From: a bacterium
GTDB lineage: Bacteria; Babelota; Babeliae; Babelales; RVW-14
Assembly: GCA_023249955.1 (NCBI GenBank)
Contig: JAHFBR010000077.1
Span: 1 to 5,940 of the forward strand
Reading direction: 5' to 3'
Length of the DNA: 5,940 nucleotides
Made by a program: the position numbers and the translations under genes. Of the stretch, positions 1 to 5,063 are shown piece by piece. Position 1 is the stretch's first letter. Each line of letters begins with the position of its first letter. The notes under the pieces are model-generated. The model did no database searches and had not been told where the DNA came from. It saw only the letters and a program-made list of their open reading frames with translations.

Positions 1-41
1 GATATTCTCGAGGGTGTTTTGCTTTTTAAATCTAAAAAACT

Positions 42-932
42 TTACGGCTTAGTAGCCCGAATAATTAACTGACGAGTTGAGTTGGTGTAGACACCAGGCT
101 CCTGCTGAGGAAGCGACATTTTTTTCAGCCCAATGTAAAGTTCAAATAACTGCAGACGCTCCTGCGCATCCAAATGATCCATAAGGGGAAGGCCTCTAAA
201 TCCTGGGGTGTATATCGTTCTTAGCCCTTCTTCACTGAAGTTGTTCTCAAACGTTATCTCCTCAATAACAACATTTTCAAAGCCAACACCTTCAAAAAGC
301 TCCTTGAGCCTCTCTGGTGTTGAACGATACTCCCCCAAAAGTTGGTTCCACTGCTCCCTGTCTGCAAAAATGTCTTTCAGCTTTGGCATCTTCCCCTGCA
401 AGAATGGAAGCGCTCTTTCAAGCTCCTGATTGTTGTCATCAACCGAACAGGTACCGAAAAATTGACCTCCCGATTTTAATGCGCCCCAAATTTTTTGTAC
501 CGCCTGTTCTTTGTCCGTGTCAGGCATCCACTGCAACACCCAAAATGCTGTGGCATAATCGAATGCATTTTTACGTTCAAGATTTTGTGCCGAACAACAC
601 CAAAAAGTTACGTTCGCTCTTATGTGATGCATGGCAGCACGGATCATTGATGCACTCATGTCAATGCCGTGAACAGATCTGGCGTAGCAGGCCAATATCA
701 ATGCAATCACTCCCGTACCACAGCCAACATCAAGAACACTCTTGTCAGTTACCACATGCTTCAGATCATATCTCGTCATGAGTTCTTGAGCCATAATGTC
801 CTGCCAAAGATCGCTCCGATAATCTGCAGCCTCCCAAGCAACAGTTACTCGCCCTGGGGCATCTTGCATAGCATTCGCACACGTAACAAAGCAGCTCAAC
901 AAAAACGCATATCTCACCCTTGACTTCATCAT
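42..932 (-). CDS. Exported class I SAM-dependent methyltransferase
   Basis: Predicted 296-residue protein with a Rossmann-fold methyltransferase core. Motif I VLDVGCGTG lies at residues 66-74, the acidic residue ending beta 2 is D91 (HGIDMS), D125 lies in FDYATA, and WVLQWMPD (131-138) is followed by LKSGGQFFG (152-160). The pattern of a small-molecule core with a 'WxLQW' strand resembles the trans-aconitate / juvenile-hormone-acid O-methyltransferase group; the substrate cannot be read from the sequence. The N-terminus looks like a Sec signal peptide: a basic n-region (KSRVR), a hydrophobic stretch YAFLLSCFVTCA, and A-N-A at 19-21 as a signal peptidase I site. Export is odd because SAM is cytosolic. 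A good Shine-Dalgarno (AAGGAG, 937-942) lies 4 nt before Met1 and 7 nt before Met2, so Met2 (929) may be the real start. It lies 85 bp downstream of mnmA; I see no convincing promoter in that gap, so co-transcription with mnmA is possible. Methyltransferase fold is sure; substrate and location are inferred. Confidence 0.88.
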   Translation of the reverse strand: MMKSRVRYAFLLSCFVTCANAMQDAPGRVTVAWEAADYRSDLWQDIMAQELMTRYDLKHVVTDKSVLDVGCGTGVIALILACYARSVHGIDMSASMIRAAMHHIRANVTFWCCSAQNLERKNAFDYATAFWVLQWMPDTDKEQAVQKIWGALKSGGQFFGTCSVDDNNQELERALPFLQGKMPKLKDIFADREQWNQLLGEYRSTPERLKELFEGVGFENVVIEEITFENNFSEEGLRTIYTPGFRGLPLMDHLDAQERLQLFELYIGLKKMSLPQQEPGVYTNSTRQLIIRATKP

Positions 933-1017
933 CTCTCTCCTTCTTTTGAAATTTTTATCGGGAACGATTTAAGAAACGGTACCACTTCACAGAAGCATTA
1001 ACAAGTGTGAAGAATTT

Positions 1018-2232
1018 TTACTCAATAACGCCACAGCCCAGGCAAATGTCACCATCATAAAACACAGCAAACTGCCCTGGTGCAAGACCTTGATCGTTAC
1101 CATTGATTTTTACCGTGCCAGTGCCATCAGGATTAATGTGCAACGTGCACTGATACAAAGATTCACCATGACGAATTTTGACGAGCAGGGACAGCGCTCG
1201 TCCTGATGCCTCGACGAGGCTCGGCAGTAAACGCCCATTCGGCTTTTGAGTCGAGGCAGCCTGCCCTGAGCTTGTCGAATGGGTCGAAGGATTCGAGCGC
1301 CCGAATGGTTCGAGACGAGCCTGACGGCTCTCCTCACCACGAGCGCAAAAATTAACCAACTTATCATTCGAAAAAGCAATCCAATGCAACGAAGCAACAG
1401 TAAACGAGTCACGTTGCTTTTCAGGACTGTAGTAGTGATTGGAAATATAAACAATATTTTTGTCAGTATCTTTTTTGACCACAAACCACGGACCGCCTGA
1501 AAGACCTAAGCCTTTGCGCTGGCCAATGGTGTGATACCAAAAGCCTTCGTGCTCACCCAGCTTTTTGCCCGTTTCAAACTCAATCAGGTCGCCTTTTTGA
1601 ACGCCCAGGTGATGTTTTACAAAGTCGCTAAATTTTATTTTGCCCAAAAAGCAGATCCCTTGGCTGTCCTTGCGATCTTGGTTGGGCAAATTATAACCGT
1701 GTGCTAGCGCACGCACGTCTGCCTTGGGCAGATGGCCGATGGGGAAAAGCAAGCGACTGAGCTGCTTTTGATTAAGATACGAAAGAAAATAGGTCTGATC
1801 TTTGACTGGATCAACGGCACGCTTGAGATAAAAGATGCCGTCTTTTTCTTCGATCTGGGCGTAGTGACCGGTAGCCACTTTTTCAAAACTGTCATCAATG
1901 GCATCAAAGAATGCGCCAAACTTTATCTGTTGATTACACAACAAATCGGGGCTTGGTGTGCGGCCAGCTTTTACCTCGGCGATGGTGTATGAAACCACCC
2001 TGCTCCAATACGCCTCCTGAAGCGGTATGACGTGCAAGGGGATGTTGAGCATGTCGCATACTTTTTGTGCATAGCTCAGGTCATCCTGCCATGGGCAATC
2101 GCCCAGGTAGGCAAGCTCGTCTTCGAGCCAGATTTTAAGATAAAAAGCTTCGATCTGGTGCCCCTGCTCATGCAAAAGACGCAAGGCAACGGAGCTGTCG
2201 ACACCACCAGAAACAAGTACTGCTATTTTCAT
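1018..2232 (-). CDS. mnmA: tRNA-specific 2-thiouridylase MnmA, with in-frame repeat insertion
   Basis: Cytosolic ATP-dependent enzyme that puts sulfur on C2 of the wobble uridine (U34) of tRNA-Lys, -Glu and -Gln, using persulfide sulfur relayed from a cysteine desulfurase. The N-terminal PP-loop SGGVDSSVAL is at residues 8-17. The two catalytic cysteines are present: C99 in PDLLCNQQIKFG and C194 in SQGICFLG. Other family blocks are TGHYAQ (121-126), KDQTYFLSYL (144-153), HTIGQRKGLGLSGG (234-247), and the C-terminal barrel ending APGQFAVFYDGDICLG. The length of 404 residues exceeds the usual ~360. The excess sits at about residues 297-348, between HWIAFSNDKLVNF and LLVKIRHGE, where a dispersed repeat is read through in frame (STHSTSSGQAAST and flanks). 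The insertion lies in the C-terminal domain and leaves all catalytic motifs intact, so the enzyme is probably active. The start is the Met directly before the PP-loop; only a weak AGAG precedes it. A strong promoter lies at 2398-2426. Confidence 0.96.
   Translation of the reverse strand: MKIAVLVSGGVDSSVALRLLHEQGHQIEAFYLKIWLEDELAYLGDCPWQDDLSYAQKVCDMLNIPLHVIPLQEAYWSRVVSYTIAEVKAGRTPSPDLLCNQQIKFGAFFDAIDDSFEKVATGHYAQIEEKDGIFYLKRAVDPVKDQTYFLSYLNQKQLSRLLFPIGHLPKADVRALAHGYNLPNQDRKDSQGICFLGKIKFSDFVKHHLGVQKGDLIEFETGKKLGEHEGFWYHTIGQRKGLGLSGGPWFVVKKDTDKNIVYISNHYYSPEKQRDSFTVASLHWIAFSNDKLVNFCARGEESRQARLEPFGRSNPSTHSTSSGQAASTQKPNGRLLPSLVEASGRALSLLVKIRHGESLYQCTLHINPDGTGTVKINGNDQGLAPGQFAVFYDGDICLGCGVIE
1189..1344. 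repeat. Palindrome-rich dispersed repeat inside mnmA (copy A)
   Basis: About 156 bp (52 codons) within mnmA are full of short inverted repeats, unlike the rest of the gene. Examples are GCCTCG/CGAGGC at 1208-1213 and 1215-1220, CCCATTCG/CGAATGGG at 1234-1241 and 1276-1283, and GAGCC/GGCTC at 1317-1321 and 1326-1330. The stretch CTGCCCTGAGCTTGTCGAA at 1261-1279 matches a repeat core that I recall seeing scattered between and within genes in several bacterial lineages. The right part (1305-1316 and 1330-1342) is shared, in inverted orientation, with the element upstream of mnmA. The reading frame is kept and no stop codon is introduced. Outer borders are approximate, judged from where MnmA family similarity stops and resumes. 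Confidence 0.75.
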
Positions 2233-2247
2233 GAATCTCTAAAAGAA

Positions 2248-2362
2248 CCGGTTCGCACCCTTCGAGACGCCCTGCGGGCTCCTCAGGGCGAACGGTACTT
2301 AAAATCCATTCGTGGTGAGGAGCGAGGCACTTGGCCGAGTGTCTCGAACCATACGAACGAAT
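2248..2362. repeat. Palindromic repeat element in the mnmA leader (copy B)
   Basis: Two related modules in opposite orientation. The left module has CGCCCTG/CAGGGCG arms at 2268-2274 and 2284-2290. The right module has CGAGGCACT/AGTGTCTCG arms at 2323-2331 and 2338-2346 (one G-T pair). The modules also pair with each other: TTCGAGAC 2261-2268 with GTCTCGAA 2341-2348, and CTCCTCA 2279-2285 with TGAGGAG 2316-2322. ATTCGT (2308-2313) and ACGAAT (2357-2362) bracket the right module. The element looks like a REP- or MITE-type non-coding repeat; no transposase or target-site duplication is evident. It lies between the mnmA promoter and start codon, so it should be transcribed as part of the mnmA leader. 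Confidence 0.7.
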
Positions 2363-2397
2363 AATCGTAATTTTACGTTTCCATTGACCAGATCATG

Positions 2398-2426
2398 ATA
2401 ATAACAGAAAACAGGTCTACTGTCAT
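2398..2426 (-). promoter_or_regulatory. Sigma70-type promoter for mnmA
   Basis: On the minus strand, ATGACA (2421-2426, five of six to TTGACA) is followed by a 17-bp spacer and TATTAT (2398-2403, five of six to TATAAT), with an upstream TG giving an extended -10. Transcription would begin near 2391, leaving an untranslated leader of about 160 nt that contains repeat copy B. It lies 18 bp beyond the end of fic, so mnmA need not depend on fic transcription. Confidence 0.6.
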
Positions 2427-2443
2427 GCGCTTGCAAATCGCTT

Positions 2444-3565
2444 CTAGTACTCTTTTTCCAGTAACTTAAGATATGGTTCAAAACGGTAGAGCTTGCTACG
2501 TCCCGGTAGATTATCATCAGAAAGAAGCCCCAGCGCCACAAACTGCTTAACAATGTTGTGCGCGGTATTATAGGATTTTTCTATTCCACGGCCAATGCCA
2601 GCAATACCGATAACGGGTTGAGAAAAGAGCAAATCAAGGGTGACAGCTGCTGTTTTTCTTATTCTGGCAAATTGAGGATCATGCTCCACCATGTCCTTAA
2701 GCCTTGTCTTCAAAGCCTCAATATCTTTTGCTCGATGACAGGCATCCAAGGAACTGTCCCTAATGGCTTTCAGATAATAGATAATCCATCCCTCAAAATC
2801 ACCTTGCGTACGCACACGATCCAATCGTTGATAGTATTCAAGATGGTGCTTTTTAAAATAGTAAGACGGATAAAGAATGGGAGCATCTAAAAGACCGCTG
2901 TCAATAAGCATAAGTACAATAAGCAGCCTACCAATCCGTCCATTGCCATCTAAAAATGGATGTATCGTCTCGAACTGCACATGCACAAGACCGGCCCTGA
3001 TAAGCGGAGGCAAACCTGATGATTCATTAATATATTTCTCGAGCGTACTCATGAGATTGGGAACTTCGGACGCCGGCGGTGGCACCAAATTTCCTACCCG
3101 CACAGACTGTTTACGCAAAAGCCCAGGTGCTGCCTTATCGCCTTCTCCATCAGATAAAAGAGCATGATGTGCAGCCAAAATAACTCTGGTTGCAAGTGGC
3201 AAGCCTTGATCCTTGAGCATTTGCAAAGCAACCTCTAATGCTTGAATGTAGTTCAGCACAAGCTGAGTATTTTTATTGGGCTTCGATTCCCCAAGGGGAT
3301 GAGTAAAAACATCGATAAGTGTTGTATGAATTCCCTCTATCGCCGATGATAACAACGCCTCTTTAATGACATAAGCCCTGATAAAACGGTTCGCATTAGG
3401 CAGCCTGTTGCTCATCTCATTGAGCTGCCCCAAGGCAAAACTGGCTTCCCCATGCAAGGCCATAATCTCTGCATTAAGATCGAGTGGAGGATTTGATGGC
3501 GGCAATGGATGGGGAATAAAATAGTGTAAATTCCCCAAAATTTGATAGGTCCCGGTTTCTCGCAT
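2444..3565 (-). CDS. Fic-family protein with C-terminal winged helix
   Basis: Fic enzymes transfer AMP (or another nucleotide moiety) from a nucleotide to a hydroxyl side chain of a target protein. The full catalytic motif HPFLDGNGRIGR is at residues 202-213 (numbered from the chosen start), with the catalytic His first. The N-terminal region is of the Fic_N type and carries the inhibitory helix motif SSAIEG (73-78), as in class II Fic proteins where the Glu blocks productive ATP binding, so activity is probably self-restrained. The target-loop region PPPASEVPNLM (162-172) precedes the core. The C-terminal ~70 residues look like a winged helix (SYNTAHNIVKQFVALGLL, then a basic wing), which suggests DNA binding, perhaps autoregulation. 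Start: an upstream in-frame Met at 3598 has no Shine-Dalgarno, whereas Met at 3565 has AGAGGG 7 nt before it, and the upstream start falls inside a palindrome. The result is 373 residues, intact, ending in TAG. Target unknown. Confidence 0.93.
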   Translation of the reverse strand: MRETGTYQILGNLHYFIPHPLPPSNPPLDLNAEIMALHGEASFALGQLNEMSNRLPNANRFIRAYVIKEALLSSAIEGIHTTLIDVFTHPLGESKPNKNTQLVLNYIQALEVALQMLKDQGLPLATRVILAAHHALLSDGEGDKAAPGLLRKQSVRVGNLVPPPASEVPNLMSTLEKYINESSGLPPLIRAGLVHVQFETIHPFLDGNGRIGRLLIVLMLIDSGLLDAPILYPSYYFKKHHLEYYQRLDRVRTQGDFEGWIIYYLKAIRDSSLDACHRAKDIEALKTRLKDMVEHDPQFARIRKTAAVTLDLLFSQPVIGIAGIGRGIEKSYNTAHNIVKQFVALGLLSDDNLPGRSKLYRFEPYLKLLEKEY

Positions 3566-3572
3566 CTTCGCA

Positions 3573-3578
3573 CCCTCT
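3573..3578 (-). promoter_or_regulatory. Ribosome binding site that decides the fic start
   Basis: AGAGGG on the minus strand lies 7 nt before the ATG at 3563-3565. The alternative ATG at 3596-3598 is preceded by TTTCAGTT, with no purine-rich site. This favours the shorter Fic protein. Confidence 0.6.
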
Positions 3579-3580
3579 GA

Positions 3581-3606
3581 TTTCAGTTTAACAACCATAA
3601 CTGAAA
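3581..3606. promoter_or_regulatory. Likely operator palindrome at the fic transcription start
   Basis: Perfect 8-bp inverted repeat TTTCAGTT (3581-3588) and AACTGAAA (3599-3606) with a 10-bp centre. It falls just downstream of the proposed -10 box, over the expected transcription start and before the preferred fic start codon, a classic place for a repressor. Two more copies of the same half-site occur at 3646-3658 and 3684-3696. The Fic protein's own winged helix is one candidate binder; this is inference. Confidence 0.5.
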
Positions 3607-3609
3607 CTC

Positions 3610-3638
3610 AGCCTATCAGAAACAGTCTTCAATTTCAA
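3610..3638 (-). promoter_or_regulatory. Probable fic promoter
   Basis: On the minus strand, TTGAAA (3633-3638) is separated by 17 bp from TAGGCT (3610-3615), with TGA immediately upstream giving an extended -10. The -10 box is poor (three of six). Support comes from its position between two TTTCAGTT inverted-repeat pairs and about 45 nt before the preferred start codon. Confidence 0.4.
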
Positions 3639-3645
3639 TTTAGAC

Positions 3646-3696
3646 CCCGAAACTGAAACAGGAAGCCAAAAAACGGGCCCTTATTTCAGTTTCGGG
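3646..3696. repeat. 13-bp inverted repeat between nupC and fic
   Basis: CCCGAAACTGAAA (3646-3658) and TTTCAGTTTCGGG (3684-3696) are perfect complements with a 25-bp centre. The arms contain the TTTCAGTT half-site also found at 3581-3606. It lies 9 bp past the nupC stop codon, so it could be a hairpin at the nupC 3' end, but no U-run follows the distal arm. A second, upstream operator for fic fits the shared half-site better. Confidence 0.5.
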
Positions 3697-3705
3697 AGCT
3701 TTTTC

Positions 3706-4926
3706 TTAAATAAACAGGCTTGCAATCGCAGCATTAAGCAGGTTTGCAAGCGTACCGCCAAGCAGTGCACGCATGCCCAACTTGGTCAACAAAAGACGCT
3801 TGGATGGGCAGATGGCGCCAATACCGCCAATCTGGATGCCGATGCACGAGAAGTTAGAAAAGCCGGCAAGAGCATAGGTCAAAATAGCAACTGATCGGTC
3901 AGAAAGGGCTGCCTTGACCATAGAGGCGTAGGCAACAAATTCATTGATCGCCAGCTTTTGACCCAGCAACGTTCCAGCAGTAGAACATTCTGCAGCAGGA
4001 ATACCAATCAAATAAGCAACGCCTGAAAAAAGATACCCAAAAATCATGTTTACACTAAAGCCGGTCAAGCCCACCAAAACAGCATCAACCAGCGCCATCA
4101 GCGCAATAAACGCAATCAACATTGCAGCAACGTTAACGGCAAGCTTCAGCCCATCAGTGGTACCAACAAAAAGAGCATCCAAAATATTGCTGGTCTCGCG
4201 CGGCATCTTAACTTGTTGACCGCCCAATGTTTCTGGTGAATCAACTTCTGGTTGGAGCATCTTTGAAATCAGAATAGCACCAGGAATGGCCATAACGCTT
4301 GCTGAAAGTAAGTGGACAATGGGAATGCCCATCATACCGTACACCGCAAGAAGTGATCCACTCAAGTGTGCCATACCACTGACCATGACGGTAAAAATTT
4401 CTGAATCCGTCATGCGCGCCAGATAATTTTTAATCAACAGTGGAGCCTCGGTCTGACCCAACACACTGTTGGCTGCTACCGAAAGCGTCTCGGCACCCGA
4501 TGTGCCCAATAATGGTCTGATGATGAAAGCAATCCCGCTCACAATCACCTGTACAACACCCAGATGATATAACACGGACATCAAGGCGCCGAAAAAGATA
4601 ATGACCGGCAAAACTTTGATGGCAAACACATATCCCCACGGGCCAGAAGCATCAGCAAGTCCACCAAAAACAAATTCGCAACCCTTGCTGCCAAAACCTT
4701 GGAGTGCTTCAAAACCGTGTGCCATGGAGCCAAAAACATAGCGCCCCATTTCTGTTTTTAAAATAAAGAGCGCAAGCGAAGCCTGCATTAACAGTGCCGT
4801 TGCTATCAATCGTAGCTTGATGGCAGCGCGTTTGGTTGAAAAAAGATACGCAACACCCAAAATTGCACCAATCCCTATGATGCTGAGGTAATGGTTATTA
4901 CTTGTAAACCATGAAAATATCGGCAT
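3706..4926 (-). CDS. nupC: Concentrative nucleoside transporter, NupC/CNT family
   Basis: Inner-membrane symporter that imports nucleosides with H+ or Na+. It is 406 residues from the chosen start, the normal length for bacterial CNTs, and is mostly hydrophobic segments. CNT signature blocks are present in order: GQTEAPLLIKNYLARMTDSE (from 157; binds the base in the Vibrio CNT structure), NEFVAYA (328-334), and GFSNFSCIGIQIGGIG (355-370), where the Asn binds ribose. The last block has Cys where the Vibrio protein has a second Ser (NFSC instead of NxSS). Start: an in-frame Met at 5004 exists, but it lies within the prfA terminator and adds an atypical Cys-rich leader; the Met at 4926 has AAGAGGG 6 nt upstream and begins like family members. 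Ion specificity and exact nucleosides cannot be assigned. Such a carrier suits an organism that salvages host or environmental nucleosides. Confidence 0.95.
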   Translation of the reverse strand: MPIFSWFTSNNHYLSIIGIGAILGVAYLFSTKRAAIKLRLIATALLMQASLALFILKTEMGRYVFGSMAHGFEALQGFGSKGCEFVFGGLADASGPWGYVFAIKVLPVIIFFGALMSVLYHLGVVQVIVSGIAFIIRPLLGTSGAETLSVAANSVLGQTEAPLLIKNYLARMTDSEIFTVMVSGMAHLSGSLLAVYGMMGIPIVHLLSASVMAIPGAILISKMLQPEVDSPETLGGQQVKMPRETSNILDALFVGTTDGLKLAVNVAAMLIAFIALMALVDAVLVGLTGFSVNMIFGYLFSGVAYLIGIPAAECSTAGTLLGQKLAINEFVAYASMVKAALSDRSVAILTYALAGFSNFSCIGIQIGGIGAICPSKRLLLTKLGMRALLGGTLANLLNAAIASLFI

Positions 4927-4932
4927 GACAAT

Positions 4933-4939
4933 CCCTCTT
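4933..4939 (-). promoter_or_regulatory. Ribosome binding site that decides the nupC start
   Basis: AAGAGGG on the minus strand, 6 nt before the ATG at 4924-4926. The longer alternative start at 5004 lies in the loop-proximal part of the prfA terminator and has no comparable site. Confidence 0.7.
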
Positions 4940-4960
4940 GCTAAGAACGAACATGAACAA

Positions 4961-5036
4961 TAAAAAAACACCCCCTCAATATATCTGAAAAAAAGAAAAA
5001 TCAACGTCTTGATTTTTTGTTCAGAGAGGGGGTGTT
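4961..5036 (-). terminator. Rho-independent terminator of prfA, nested hairpin
   Basis: The outer stem is a perfect 11-bp repeat: AACACCCCCTC (4967-4977) with GAGGGGGTGTT (5026-5036). In the prfA transcript it is followed by a run of seven U (4962-4968, partly overlapping the stem). Inside are two more arms: TCTGAA (4984-4989) with TTCAGA (5020-5025), and AAAAATCAA (4996-5004) with TTGATTTTT (5009-5017) around a CGTC loop. It starts 27 bp after the prfA stop codon. The U-run is on one side only, so it acts in the prfA direction. Confidence 0.9.
4978..5004 (-). promoter_or_regulatory. Possible nupC promoter inside the prfA terminator
   Basis: On the minus strand, TTGATT (4999-5004) and TATATT (4978-4983, five of six to TATAAT) are separated by 15 bp, which is shorter than ideal. 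nupC begins about 40 bp past the strong prfA terminator, so its promoter must either overlap that hairpin or nupC must rely on read-through. Weak evidence on sequence alone. Confidence 0.3.
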
Positions 5037-5063
5037 AAATGTTAAAAAATAATTTGGATTGGA

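Noticed and set aside
31..57. Small hairpin and U-run at the methyltransferase stop as a terminator
   Set aside because: The GGCT/AGCC stem is only four to five pairs and overlaps the stop codon; the U-run is six bases further on. Too weak to call.
317..781. Plus-strand open frames over the methyltransferase (also 208-429 and 669-923)
   Set aside because: They lie antisense to a gene with clear family motifs, show no recognisable domain, and have biased composition typical of a reverse-frame shadow.
985..1012. CTTCACA/TGTGAAG hairpin after mnmA as a terminator
   Set aside because: Only 7 bp with a 14-nt loop and no U-run after it in the mnmA direction.
2248..2362. Repeat cluster as a CRISPR array or riboswitch
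   Set aside because: There are no regularly spaced direct repeats with unique spacers, and the palindromic modules match the in-gene repeat rather than any riboswitch layout I know.
2299..2553. Minus-strand open frame overlapping the fic 3' end and the mnmA leader
   Set aside because: It overlaps the well-supported Fic C-terminus in another frame and ends in translated repeat sequence; no family motif.
42..3565. Fic, mnmA and methyltransferase as one defence or toxin-antitoxin system
   Set aside because: mnmA is a housekeeping gene with its own promoter, no small antitoxin gene adjoins fic, and the Fic inhibitory helix is already within the same protein.
3646..3696. 13-bp inverted repeat as the nupC terminator
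   Set aside because: No U-run follows the distal arm, the loop is 25 nt, and the arms share the half-site found at the fic start; kept as a repeat or possible operator instead.
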